Below, one piece after another: positions 48,701 to 58,789 of a stretch of DNA of 64,000 nt. Source of the stretch: Hondaea fermentalgiana. Taxonomy: Eukaryota; Sar; Bigyra; Thraustochytrida; Thraustochytriidae. The notes beneath the pieces were generated by a model that was given only the letters and a program-made list of their open reading frames with translations, did no database searches and was not told where the DNA came from. Made by a program: the position numbers and the translations under genes. The stretch lies in the NCBI GenBank assembly GCA_014084085.1, contig NPFB01000048.1, positions 1 to 64,000 of the forward strand, read 5' to 3'. How positions within the stretch are numbered: position 1 is the stretch's first letter; each line of letters begins with the position of its first letter.

Positions 48701-50090
48701 TTGGCTGCATCAAATACTGCTGTTTGAGCATGAAGCGATTGTAACCTGCAGCCAGAATCGTGAAAATCAGGCACCCACTGAGTGCAAAAGCGACCTCAAA
48801 AAAAATGGAACCCCAGTCGAATCGCGCCTCCGATACAACTGCTGTAAAGCCCAAAGCCCACGTGGCATTATTCCCATCGGAAGTGACAGTTGTCGCGGCA
48901 ATGCCGAGTAGTACCCCATCGCTCACCAATGTGCTAGCTTCAAGCTGGCCAAGACGCATCGAAGGCGCCATCAAGTGATGCGTGGAGTCCACTGCGCTGT
49001 GCACCTCTGATCCGCGCCACTCGAGTGCCTCCGACATTGACAAGTTGGTCCCTTGCGCATCCAAAAGCATCGTGACTCCGTCAATCGCTCGCTGGGCTTG
49101 TATTGCCATACTTGCATCATCTGCACCCAACGAAGCATTCGCAAATACTGGACTAGCAAGCAACGATGAGAATCGCGCTTCATCCAAGGCAGGAAGAAGC
49201 ATGACGTAAGTATCGTTTGCTTGAACTGTGTTTTTCTCCGGGAATGCAGCTGTCACAAGCGAATTACTCTCGAGCTCGAGCAGAATGTCCGAGGGCTGGA
49301 GCCAAATGATTTGCTGCGCGTCTGTTCGCTCGCGCAAGGACTCCACAAGAGGATTTAATCTTCTAAGCGCGCCTTCGTCGACTGGACAGGGGACAACCCA
49401 AGCTCGTACATGGGGCAGTACCTCGAGCTCTGCCTCTGTTGTGCAGGTATTAACTTCAATCGACGCGCTCTGCAATCCAAAGTATAATGCATGCTCAGCC
49501 TCGCATGACGAAAGTCCAGCGCTTAAGATCCCAACGCTCGTCCATTTAGCGGCCGCCGTTAGTGTTATAAAGGATTCGATGTGTTGCGTCCAAGGCGGCA
49601 TGCTGCTGAATAAGCTCGGCATCTCGATGTTCATGGCCTGCCACGAGTATGAGGCTACGGGAACCTGAAGAGCGCCGAGAACTGCAAGATTTGCATCGGA
49701 CGCTGATTGACATGGCGCAGCGAGTACCAGATCATATGATGCAGCCTTTTCGAGAACCTCCCAGGGAGAACATCGTAAGAGCGCGATTTCTTCCACGATA
49801 ATAAGAGGAGCCTCCGCGGCAAGGTACGAGCGTACGGTTTCGATGACGAGCTCGGCGCTTAAATCTTCGGGATCTCTAAAAATACCCAGGCGACAGGCGT
49901 GCTCTGCCTCGGACTCATTGGTAAGCTTGCAGGCTTCTAGCGGGAGCAAAACATCGCTGCCGTCGCTCAATGTCGCCGAGGCGTGTGCTGCTGCAATGGA
50001 CATGAACAAGCTCAAGCACACGAGTGATCCTGCTGCCCACGCACGCGTGGCAAGACGCATGGTGGAGCGCATGCGCCTGCGCCCGCCCAT
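45708..50090 (-). CDS. Receptor-like TKL kinase with tandem pseudokinase (about 1460 aa)
   Basis: Signal peptide at the N-terminus (RLATRAWAAGSLVCLSLFM), then an extracellular region of about 400 residues with N-glycosylation sites that loosely resembles a periplasmic-binding/ANF-receptor fold. One membrane helix follows near 430-450. Kinase 1 (about 475-927) is TKL-like and looks active: GQGATGIVF, VAVKIF, HHDLKSPN, ADFGM and GTPQWTAPE. It has an unusual insert of about 185 Ser/Arg/Lys-rich residues between DFG and the APE motif. Kinase 2 (about 983-1430) lacks key residues: HKN replaces HRD and GFG replaces DFG, so it is probably a pseudokinase. The start is uncertain: 50129, 50090, 50072 and 50060 are all in frame; 50090 is chosen for the signal peptide. 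Ligand and substrates unknown. Confidence 0.88.
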   Translation of the reverse strand: MGGRRRMRSTMRLATRAWAAGSLVCLSLFMSIAAAHASATLSDGSDVLLPLEACKLTNESEAEHACRLGIFRDPEDLSAELVIETVRSYLAAEAPLIIVEEIALLRCSPWEVLEKAASYDLVLAAPCQSASDANLAVLGALQVPVASYSWQAMNIEMPSLFSSMPPWTQHIESFITLTAAAKWTSVGILSAGLSSCEAEHALYFGLQSASIEVNTCTTEAELEVLPHVRAWVVPCPVDEGALRRLNPLVESLRERTDAQQIIWLQPSDILLELESNSLVTAAFPEKNTVQANDTYVMLLPALDEARFSSLLASPVFANASLGADDASMAIQAQRAIDGVTMLLDAQGTNLSMSEALEWRGSEVHSAVDSTHHLMAPSMRLGQLEASTLVSDGVLLGIAATTVTSDGNNATWALGFTAVVSEARFDWGSIFFEVAFALSGCLIFTILAAGYNRFMLKQQYLMQPTKSWRIMFNELHITKQLGQGATGIVFKAKWHGKDVAVKIFNEEESKSVLVTAFVMEVAVLQELRHPNVVLFMGACFEKPRLCIVTELLKASLYDYIQAIRNKAEAKASGIGMPKRPKAAEDAADFDTVLAGELPWLDRMAILLDACLGMSYLHEMGMLHHDLKSPNLLLGAHNTCKVADFGMISLKPGSKSRKRNLLRKSTEFFDSTMAKPIRRDSGSDRLKSPKQRLSFATSTPSKLFSRSRFGGSFVQRVYRGSDEASSKPESEVLLTQGTWKADVSGRGRESLKGQPHALSEAAMQVPGQDISGSGSSKVSATERGEGALTVKTNLRGSGLSYIPSGGGSGEANTRLKSTRKFDPFKTAAAQRAGTPQWTAPEIIEGGPFTEKADVFSFGVIMAEIASLEQPYKGMAPFEVTIKVVDEGIRPSFGERCPPKVKDLAHRCMLTNPKDRPSLAEVAVELTELQQDWIDSGAPDMLSSKLKSAQFRRRNTKASQQTKKLAEHTDKPWYINYQTTIKYIDLGKPIVEGDYWRVFEARWVGDTYKFQRRTTIGQRNGRLSLTGMITNLGHFGAGQGPPSQGPGHGGASQGMGILGKTIASRLRTHSQAIDENPDVLGHMNKNPSGRQIHALSTQATVGTLILPGRGPSGRNHFGGKRTSSAASPGAGAPSPAHPMSMEDARKEVQVNVLIFDLGARTDLKKVFVTEMDARMQISHKNVVGTCGGWTQPDKVAIVVEAPTMGTLWDFITSRLKQEGNAESEALPVDTRSVILQALSDTAAALGALHSMRPPIVHKNVRASNVSLFKPQTRSSTMRVTNRACTAKLGGFGFDFVHKVFSKSEQKLGSPGWSAPEVLMAEEFLPESDIFAFGVMMWEVLAVKEPFSGLDFTTIARRRCMENVKLETPSLENTMFVDKEEYSVYLQLMEACMNGNPAERPNVEAIRKALTKLLARASQQNSLLRSLTQVEPQSVVVPVQDASSSKKNQGEAGAVEAEAQADTQ

Positions 50091-51161
50091 AGGCTCCTGC
50101 GAGCCAAGCGCTCTCGCGCGCTGCCGCATCAGGAGCAACCCTGCGCGGCGTCGCGGAAACGGAGAGAATTTGATACGCGCGTGTGCGTCTCTACACCTAT
50201 CATGGGTCGTACAGTGTCTCATGCGCTCACCTAAGGTTCTACCAAAAACATGGGTTTTATACAAATCTTGTGCGCCCCTACGTGATGTGATCACATCTTG
50301 TTGAGTGTGCACTACAGCGGTGGCGAATGTGCTCAACGGCACAACCTCACTCATCGTCACATTTATTCCATTGGGACCGATATTTTGTCCGGAACGAAAA
50401 CTTGTTTGGCAAGCTGACTCGAGGGGCATCATGAGCTAGGGAGACGTTGCAACTTCCATACAGTACAGAGCGATAATTTGATTGACAGTCGCTTTTAAGA
50501 CCAGTCCAGTTGCCTTGAGCAAGAGCAATCAAGAATCATCGAGCCCTCTCCGAGTTTTCGACTTTTCCAACGGATCGTCCAGAAGTTGCCGGGTTGGGGG
50601 GGGGGTAAGGTGCGTTCAGATCGCCATCTTAAACCGTTTATCATCCTATTAAGCAGATAAATTTCTACCTATCAACTTCTGCAATGCCCCCCTAAATTGA
50701 TCCGTTGGCCGCACTCTTCGTCCAAAGGCGGCTCGGACCGGAAACGTGCGCGTACGCCGAGGCCGAAGGTTTGGCGACAGCGAGCAAGCAGGCAAGCAAG
50801 CAAGCAAGCGAGCGAGTAAGCAAGTAAGCAAGCACAAGCACGAGCTCCTGCAAGCGCCAAGTTCTCGCCTCGAGCGAGAGCGCGCTCGTGCTCCTGCCGC
50901 TTTCGTAGACTGGCCGGCGGCTGAGGCCGCCTAACCTACCTAGCTAGATCCCGGTCCCCTTTGCTTGCACTTTCGACGCCAACGCCTGCGCGAGGTTGCG
51001 CCAGAACTAGCTTCGACGCGGCGACCAAGCACGCTCGCGCAGCAGTTCGCCTCGGCGTGGCGCAGAGCGGAGCGGGCCCGGCGCGAGCTTGCCCCTGCGC
51101 GCATCCGCCGTTGTGAGCCGGCAGAGTCGAGACGCCGCGAGGGAGAGCAAGGCCGAGCACG
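50091..51161. other. Divergent intergenic region kinase/CFAP45
   Basis: About 1.07 kb. Has a ten-base G run near 50597, a GCAAG array (50778-50833) and GC-rich sequence before CFAP45. The kinase frame is open to 50432 but its translation there is unconvincing. Confidence 0.55.
50778..50833. repeat. GCAA/GCGA/GTAA tetranucleotide array
   Basis: AGCA/AGCG/AGTA tetramers repeated about a dozen times in the upstream region shared by the kinase and CFAP45 genes. Confidence 0.85.
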
Positions 51162-52745
51162 ATGATGGGCGGCGACAGGAGCAGCGTGCGCAGCGGCGGC
51201 TCGCGAGGGTACCGGCGCGTGGGCGGAGGTCGCGACGTGGACGAGACGCTGTTCGCGAGCTCGCACCCAAACAGCGTGAGCCGAATGCAAAAAGCGCGCG
51301 AGGACACTGGGTTCCACAAGGCGAACAGCCTGAAGAGCAGCAAGAGCAGCGGCAGCAACAACAACAACAATAACCAACGCGGACGTGCCGAGTCGAAGCA
51401 GGGTGAAGTCGTGATCTCGCGCAGACAGCTGGAGATGATCAAGGCGCGAGCAAGCATCGTGACTCCCGAGCAGCGAGCCGCCGAAAAGGCTCGCGAGGAG
51501 GACGAGCGCAAGGTGCGCATGGCCAAGGCCCAGGCCCGCAAGGAGCGCATGCTCCAGCTCGAAGAGGAGCGCAAGAAGAAGAAGAACTTGACCGCAGAGG
51601 AAAAGGAAGACGAGCAAAAGACGAACGCGACGCTCGCCCGTGCTGCAGCCATGCGTCTGGAACAAATGGACCAAGTGAAAACCATGCGCCGCAAAGTAAT
51701 GTACGCACAATGCGCCAAGATCCGCGACACCCAAATCCAGGAGAAGGAGCAAAAGGTTGTCGAGGAGAAGGCCTTCGAGGAGAGGCAGGACATTCTGATG
51801 GAGATTGATCGTCTGCGCGATCTGCAACGCGTCGAGGCGCTCAAAAAGACGCGCGAGCACAATCAACGCGAGGATGCCAAACAAATTCGCTATCAGATCG
51901 AAGAGCGCGAGCGTCAGCGCATCGTCGAAGAGGAGCTTCGCGAGCAAGAGAAACAGCAAATGAAGCTCATGATCAAGCGACAGGAAGAGGAGGCCGTCCG
52001 CAAGCGGGAAGCCCATGCCAAGGCGAGCAAGGCTCTTCTCGAAGAAGTCCTCGAGGCCAACGAGATGGCCATCGAGCAGAAGCAGCGGCGGAAGCAAGAA
52101 GAAAAGGAAGAGGACGAGCGCATTCTGCGCTGGCAAGAGGAGAAGCGTCTGCAGGAAGAGGCCATCGAGGCCGAGAAGCTTGCCATTAAGCAGGCCAAGG
52201 ATCGCGAATTCTTCGAGCTGGCATCGCAAATGAAGCGGTCCATGGACAACCGCGCCGAGCAAGACGCCCTTCGCGCCAAGCGTCATCAGCAAGAGCAAGA
52301 GCGCCGCGAGCGCAAAAAGGAGCGTGAGCTTCGCGAAAAGCAGGAGCGACAGCTCGAGGAACTGCGCGTGGCACGGGAGGAGCAGCAGAAGCGCAAGATT
52401 GAGAACATGAAACGCCTCGCCATTGCCGACAAAGAAGAGTGGGTCAAGATCAACCGCGAAAATGCCGAGATCCAGGCCCGTATTGACGCATTCGAGCGCA
52501 AGCAGCAAGAAGCTAACCAGCAGCACCAGCGCGAGCTCCGTGCGCAGATGCAGCAGCGCGAGATTGCAAAGGAGAAGCTTGAGCAGGAGAAGCAGGATGA
52601 GGCCGAGCGTCTTAAGCGTGAGAACGAGCGCTACCTGCGCATGATCGAGAAGAAGAAGCAAGAGATTCTCTCCGAGATGCGAGATAGTGGTATTCCCGAC
52701 AAATATCTTGCCGAGGTCGAGCAGATGAAAGTCACGCTGCAGTAG
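51162..52745 (+). CDS. CFAP45: Flagellar protein CFAP45
   Basis: CFAP45 (CCDC19) is a coiled-coil microtubule inner protein of axonemal doublets. The 527-residue protein is almost all charged alpha helix after a disordered N-terminus with a poly-Asn patch. Family landmarks are ISRRQLEMIKARASIVTPEQ early on, MRLEQMDQVKTM, AKIRDTQIQEKE, EQDALRAKRHQQE in the second half, and a C-terminal GIPDKYLAEVEQ matching the LPEKY motif of animal CFAP45. Length equals the animal protein. Single exon; two adjacent Met codons could start it. It implies that the organism has a flagellated stage. Other TPH-domain proteins are the alternative, but the landmarks favour CFAP45. Confidence 0.9.
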   Translation: MMGGDRSSVRSGGSRGYRRVGGGRDVDETLFASSHPNSVSRMQKAREDTGFHKANSLKSSKSSGSNNNNNNQRGRAESKQGEVVISRRQLEMIKARASIVTPEQRAAEKAREEDERKVRMAKAQARKERMLQLEEERKKKKNLTAEEKEDEQKTNATLARAAAMRLEQMDQVKTMRRKVMYAQCAKIRDTQIQEKEQKVVEEKAFEERQDILMEIDRLRDLQRVEALKKTREHNQREDAKQIRYQIEERERQRIVEEELREQEKQQMKLMIKRQEEEAVRKREAHAKASKALLEEVLEANEMAIEQKQRRKQEEKEEDERILRWQEEKRLQEEAIEAEKLAIKQAKDREFFELASQMKRSMDNRAEQDALRAKRHQQEQERRERKKERELREKQERQLEELRVAREEQQKRKIENMKRLAIADKEEWVKINRENAEIQARIDAFERKQQEANQQHQRELRAQMQQREIAKEKLEQEKQDEAERLKRENERYLRMIEKKKQEILSEMRDSGIPDKYLAEVEQMKVTLQ

Positions 52746-53279
52746 CTTGGGTGTCGCAGAGCAGTTTAACGCACAAAGTCAAATGGGCATACACTTTTTC
52801 TCTTCTTTTCTCAGTCGGTGCGCACGCTGGCAGTGTGTCCTTGACTTTGTCTTTCTTGCCCGAAATGTCCGCTTTTCAAGCCAAATATGAATTGGATGAA
52901 AGTCATTCGTGTTCCTCGCACACATTCATTCTTTGTCGCATCGTGACACACACGGCCTGCATGTTTCATCCGAGAAGAAACCAAAACTTCTTTTGTTTAT
53001 CGATTTTAGTAGCATTTGCTCAAGAAATAAATGGTGAGCCGATATCCCTATTTCAGAGCCCCTGCTTAACTTTGGGTATAAAACTGCGTTCTTTNNNNNN
53101 NNNNNNNNNNNNNNNNNNNNNNNNNNNNNNNNNNNNNNNNNNNNNNNNNNNNNNNNNNNNNNNNNNNNNNNNNNNNNNNNNNNNNNNNNNNNNNGAGCCC
53201 GATTTTGATAGAAATAAGCAGTACTTTGCAGTTAAAACTGCAATGTCATCTGAAATAGGGATATTTTTCTTCTGCGTTT
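52746..53279. other. Convergent 3' region with 100-base assembly gap
   Basis: Between CFAP45 and the SKI3-like gene. Positions 53095-53194 are N. The flanks carry an inverted repeat (see the separate entry). A TATAAA and AATAAATG lie near 53025-53085. Confidence 0.9.
53042..53264. repeat. 16-base inverted repeat flanking the assembly gap
   Basis: The left arm ATATCCCTATTTCAGA at 53042-53057 is the exact reverse complement of 53249-53264. Inside the right flank is a second small hairpin, TTGCAGTT-AA-AACTGCAA, near 53226-53243. The sequence between the arms is partly unknown. Confidence 0.85.
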
Positions 53280-56200
53280 TCACGAGGACGTCGCGTCCTC
53301 TACAGAAGCGACGAGCTCTCGTGCAAATTTCTCGTTGGGGTTGGCGTCCAATGCTTTGCGCAAGGAGACGAGAGCCGCCTTACGGGCCTTTGCATCCGAT
53401 GCCTGGAAAAGCTGCAGCCAACCGCGCACAAGGTGTACGCGTGACTCTCCTGGGAAAATCTTGGCAGCTTTGTTCATGCCTCCAAGGCTACGGCCGACGC
53501 CAAATCTGCTTGCAAGAAATTCGGCTTGTGCCAAACGGAGGAAACACTCCACTTTGGTCGGACCATCGGACTCCTTGGACTCGTCACTCGCAGCTTCCAA
53601 ATCGGAGACCGCTTTCACGAAGCAATCAGCAGCAACATCGTCAACATCCGCACAACTCACCAGCAGAGCCAATTCGACCCAAAAGAGAGGCGCATTCGGC
53701 AGCTTCCCGAGAGCTTCTAGATAAGCTGGCGGGGAACGCTGCGCTCTTGCTGCGAGCAATTCAGCAACAACGCCCAGGTCCGAATCGGAGCCGTCCGCAA
53801 GCTCACGTTTGACAATATCTGCCGCTTCCACTGCAGCTGTAGAATCACCGGCCATGCTCGCCACCTCGACAAAACGTAACAGGTCCAACTTGCTGCGTTG
53901 CGTCGAAGTGGCGAGCATTTTGGCCACTGGCAGTGCGGCGCTCGCCTGTTCTTTCGAGTGTACGCAGCCCACCAAGACTTGTGCCGCACGTCGGCTGTAG
54001 GGCGCTGCATAGTACGCCGCGGCAGCGGAGGAATACGCGCGGGTCGGCTGACCCGCAAGACGGCTTGCGGCTGCTTCAAGAACGAACGAGAGGTCTTTTC
54101 TTGACCCAGGCTGCACAGCACGTGCGGCCTGCATGCAGCGAACGAGAGGCCGACGGTCAAGACGAGGACTTTTGCTCGCTCCGATCTGCACGGCGGGCTG
54201 TGCGCCAAGTTCGAGACGACCTCGTGTTACCCAGCCCACGGGTTCCCATGGCGCAGAATAAATAGCCTCCGAGGTGGATTTGCACGCCGCAAAGAGCTTT
54301 GCTCGAAGCTTTGCAGATTCCACCACGCTTGGATCTATTTTCGTTGGTTCCAGCGCCTCCAAGGCTGCCATTGCATAGCGATCACCCTCAGAGCAGGCTT
54401 GTGGTAAATGTGGAATTGGCTCCTCCGTTGGGTTCGCGCGAAAAGCGAGAATAGGGTCGTCTTGACAAAGATCCTTGGGCAGCGCAGTCACCTTTGCACG
54501 TCCACCTTCCTTTGCTTGTCCCGCGAGCATGGCTCGCGCAAGCTCATTTTCAGACGCAAGCGTGACTTCACGCACGTCAGATGGGAAGGCGTTGAGGGAT
54601 ATGACGCCGAGGGAGACGAGATGGTGGTAGGCCATTCGCAAAGGCGCGAGACGCAGATGATGCGCGATGCGATCGGTCGGCGCATTTCGCGCCTGAAGTG
54701 CGAGTCCCATGCAATAGTGGCCGAGTTTGTGTGTTGGGGACCGTCTAAGGACCCTCCGGGCAACGTCTTCGACATCAGCCCATCCTTGACGGCCCAGCTG
54801 CGTCCAGGCAAGACGGGTAGTAAAGTCAAAATAGCCAATGAGCGCCTCTGTGTCAGAGGTCGTCTCTGAGCCCGGACTTACGCTATCTCGAGCGCATCGC
54901 ATGGTGGCCAAAACCTTTTTCACAGAATCGCCCTGTGCAAGAGCGATGCGGGCCCGAGCTGCCCAGGATACGGCCTTCTCGCGACGACGTCCAGCCTGCG
55001 CTTCAGTAAACGCACGCAACGCCGCTTCAGGCCTTTTTGAACGCTCAAAGAGAAGTCCTAGATTGCACCAGGCCGCTGTGGCCTCTGCGGGGTCGAGCTG
55101 AGCTGCGCGCACTAGACAGTGCTGAGTCAAAAGGCTTGCTTCCTTTGATGTTGCCTGGGTATCGTGCGTGGTCAATGCAGCACGAAGGCCATGCACGGTG
55201 CCAAGAAGCGTCCAGGCTTGCGTGTCGGTGGGGACAAGGGCTACACAGACCTCTGCGCAGCGTTGACCAGCTCTACAGGGCTGTTGTGCATCTACACGTG
55301 ACTCGTCATCTGCGTTAAGCGTTGCCTGTTGCACAGCCCGGACGGCGCATTCCCCCATGGCACGCCAGGTCGCTGCACGCCATGGCTCCGCAGCGAGCAC
55401 CTTGGCGTGATTTCGCATGGCGGAAACGTGAGCCTCGCCTGTGTTGACAGGCAGGGCACTCGCACGAAGGTCGTAAAGACGCGCACGTAGTTGATGGACC
55501 GCCATTGTGCATGAGGTGGACTTGTTTTCTCCTATATCCAAGAGCCCACGCTCGATCTCTTCTGCAGCAGCCTCACCGCGATCGTCAGATATGAGTGATT
55601 CCGCGCGCGCAAGCCGCGCGCGCGCAAGTGTCCAACTCGTGGCCTGGCTTTCGTACATTTGGTTTGCTTTTTCGAGAGCCTCAATGGCTTGGTCGTGCAC
55701 ACCATTCTCCAAGTGCAGTCGCCCAAGACGAAGATAGACGTATGCCTGCCGATCAGCAGGCACGAACGCAGCAGACATGCGCGACACGGCCTCGCTAAGG
55801 GCCATTAGCGCGCCCTCGCGTTTTCCTGTGCGAGCGTATGCATCCCCGAGTCCCTGCCAGGCATCATAGCGCGACTCATCGCCCGCGATGGCCTTTTGAA
55901 AGCTTCGCGCGGCATCTTCAGCTTTCCCGCCGCCTAATTCGAGACGTCCAAGCCGAACCCACGCGTCCGTGTACGCAGCGCGGAATTGTAGCGTGTCGCT
56001 GCCTTTATGTGCAAGATCGTCAACAAATGCAATGACGCGTTTGTAGAGGTCCATCACGGCCGGCACTTGCTTTTGAGCCCAAAGCGCTGCAGCAACGAGA
56101 TGAACAAGCTCCGATTGTGCGGGTTCGAGAGCGAGGCTCTTTTCAAAGCACTTGAGCGCACGGTCATTGTCTCCCTTTTCATCATAAATTTTCCCCAGCA

Positions 56201-58367
56201 GAAAGAAAGTTCGCGCCCACGTTGGATCAAGTTGCGCCGCCTTGAGCAAAAACTTGGCGGCTTGAGTGGCATTGCCGGCACGCCAAAGTGACTCTCCTTG
56301 CAAACAAAGGTACCACGGCAAAACTGGAGTCAAGGAAGGCAACTTGCCTGCGAGGTCGAGACGTGCCAAAAGTGGCTCGGCTGCCTCTGAGAAAGGGGTT
56401 GCTCCGGGGGGCGCACAAGCAATTTTAAGCGCCACAGATGCCTCACCTTGTGCATTCTTTGCGAGCGCAGCGGCAGCTTGCAGCGCAGCAGCGGCGCGTT
56501 TCTCCGTCGGCAAGGTGAGGGCACTGCCCGTAAGTGGTGCAAGATCTGGGACCGTCTGCTCTGTAAAGAACTGAAAGGCAGCTGTTGCGAGCTTTGTGGC
56601 GGGGCTCTCGTCTTGGTCGTTAAGTTGACTTTGACACGCTCGGGCAAGTCGGGTGCCCTCAAGCGGGATTGCATAACTCGCAGCTTCAAGCTGCAAGGCC
56701 GCGAGGCGCGACCGGAGTCGCTCAGCGCGCTCTGCAAAACACAGGCGCTGAGCGTTGTCAGTGTGCTGCATCTCATCGAGAGACCTTGTGCCTTCTTGCG
56801 CGGCCCGCGCGGCCGCACGAGCGTCATAAAGACGGCCTTTGGATCCTTGAACATAGGTGCGAAGAAGCAGGCTGGCGCGCACTTCCCAGAGCTGAGGGCT
56901 CTCACGGAAGAGGACCGCGAGCAAGGTCGACTTTTGCTTTTCGAGATCGCTCTTTCGTGACTGTGGCGTTCCCTTTGCGGGTTCCGCAGCAGCAGCAGCC
57001 ACGGAGCTAAAGGAGATGACTTTTGTTTGCTGTTTAGCAGTGCGCGTCCCTTGACTCGCCACACTCTGCTTTTGGTCAAACGTTTCGCGCGCTCGTCGTA
57101 GTTGAACAAGAGCACGGTCACAGCAGGCGCGTGCCTCCGCGAGCCTGCTGGAAGAAAGAAAGAGTTTTGCAGCGAGGGCCCATGCGCGCCATTTTTGGCC
57201 GTAAGCATCTTCTTCTTCGGAGGTTGCGGCGCGCACAAGGTGCTCGAGGAGAGGGGCGTCTGCTCTGGGATTGAAAAGATATTCGCCATCTTTGCTGTCC
57301 TTGGCGTGGCCTTCGAGTGAGAGAGCCATGAGCAAGGAGGTGGCCAGAGCACAGCTCATCGCATCGGACGTGACCTCGAGGACACGAGTGCAAAACCTTT
57401 CAAGGTCGGATGTTTTGCTGCTAAAGGCTATTTTCACTGCTGCGACCTCCGCGACGGTCTGAGGTTTGAAAAAAGTTTCCCGCATGGCGCCATGGGGAGC
57501 ATGCTGGACGTGTTCTAGGTATTTTAGCGAGAGCGACTCGAGCTCGTCAAGGGGAAGATCCTCGAGAAAGCACTCGTGGTGGATACGCAGCAGTACGTCA
57601 AGCGCGGCAATCATGGCTTCTGCGTCGATTTGCCAGGTAATGGCGCGCAGGAAGATTTCACGGGAAGCCGCGTACTTTTTGGCGCGCCCATAGGCGTGTG
57701 CGGCCTCGAGACCGAACTGTATACTCTTGTCGTCGCTGCCTTTGGCGCTTGCAAGGTCCATTTGTCGATGCCGAACCTCTGCGAACTTGGCAAGCTCTCC
57801 AGTTGCTTCGTAGACCTCAGCAAGTCGCGCTGGTCCAGCCATGAGGGAGTCATCTCTGTGTTTCGATCATTAGTTCTCTCGATTTGGTTTTCTTTGCTTT
57901 CAACATTCTTTTTGAACGTACAGCTGACACGCCTTTACAAGAAGGCTCTCTGCCTGATCAAAATCTTTGAGTCCGAGCGCAGCACGGCCAGCCAAGACAT
58001 GGAGGCGAGCGCTATCTGTTTTTTCGGGTCCAAGAGCGATGGCCTCTTTCGCTGCCTGTAATTATTCAGGCTATTGTTAGACTTCCTGATTGCTTTACAT
58101 CTCTATGTGTTCTGCTCAGTCCTCGAGAAACACGCAACGCCTCGTCCAGATCTCACTGTGACTCGCGTTCACGAATGGCCTTTCGTTGCTCTCGCTTTGG
58201 AGGCGTGCGTGGCCGTCCAAGCTGCGATGGTTTTTCGTCTCTCAACCTCTTCCCGCCCTCTTTGCCTCGCAATTTCCTCTCTGGCGCACGGCCTGACCTA
58301 CCTTGAGGCTAGCGCCAAAGCTCTTCTCCGCGAGCGCATCCTGGCTGGCCTGCACGAGGCGCTTCAT
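53280..58367 (-). CDS. SKI3: SKI3/TTC37-like TPR protein of the Ski complex (3 exons, 1591 aa)
   Basis: Exons 58367-58302, 58055-57922 and 57855-53280. The first two exons restore an N-terminal TPR: KRLVQASQDALAEKSF then AAKEAIALGPEKTDSARLHV, and KACQLDDSLMAGPARLAEVY across the second splice. This matches the SKI3 N-terminus (ARDAIRNKEYKEALKHCK-type). The rest is a long array of TPRs, for example KAAQLDPTWARTFFLLGKIY and HCLVRAAQLDPAEATAAWCN. SKI3 scaffolds the SKI2 helicase and SKI8 to feed mRNA to the cytoplasmic exosome. The human protein is 1564 residues, so length fits. Without these splices only a start at 57842 would be called. Another TPR scaffold is possible but the layout favours SKI3. 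Divergent from MED4. Confidence 0.8.
57856..57921 (-). other. Intron 2 of the SKI3-like gene (66 nt)
   Basis: Donor CT|GTACGT, acceptor ACACAG|A, phase 2 on the minus strand. Splicing joins KACQL to DDSLMAG within a TPR. Confidence 0.85.
58056..58301 (-). other. Intron 1 of the SKI3-like gene (246 nt)
   Basis: Donor AAG|GTAGGT, acceptor AATTACAG|GC, phase 0, with a CTAAC branch-point-like sequence about 20 bases before the acceptor. Confidence 0.82.
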
Positions 58368-58789
58368 GTTCGCGTCCGTCTCCGTCTGTGTCTCTGTCTC
58401 TTGATCGATCGCGATCCTCCTTTGCCTTGCTTCGCCGACTCGCCTTTGCGTGGCCTCTCTCTCCCCCCTTCTCCCCCTTGGGTTTGGCGAGCCCATTCCC
58501 GACTTGCGCGCGCGGCCATTCCCACTTGCGCGGCGCGCATACTGCACTTGCGGCCGCAGCGCCGGCGGAGAGAGCGGCGACGAGCGAGCGGGCGCGGCAG
58601 AGCGCCTTGCGAGCGAGCAGCGCCGCGCCGCGCAGAGCCACGCCGCGCCGCGACCGCGAGCACGAGGGCGCGCCGGCAGCGCCCCGCCCGCCCGCCCGCC
58701 CATCGGTCCGCGTGCCGGGAGCGCGGGCCCGGAGAGGAGGGTCTTGGGAGAAGATAGATTAGATTTGGATTGCTTGGAGCTTCGCGACC
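58368..58789. other. Divergent promoter region SKI3/MED4
   Basis: A 422-base GC-rich space between two divergent starts, with short GCGCGC- and CCCG-type repeats. The shortest divergent intergenic region among the named pairs; no specific element identified. Confidence 0.5.
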
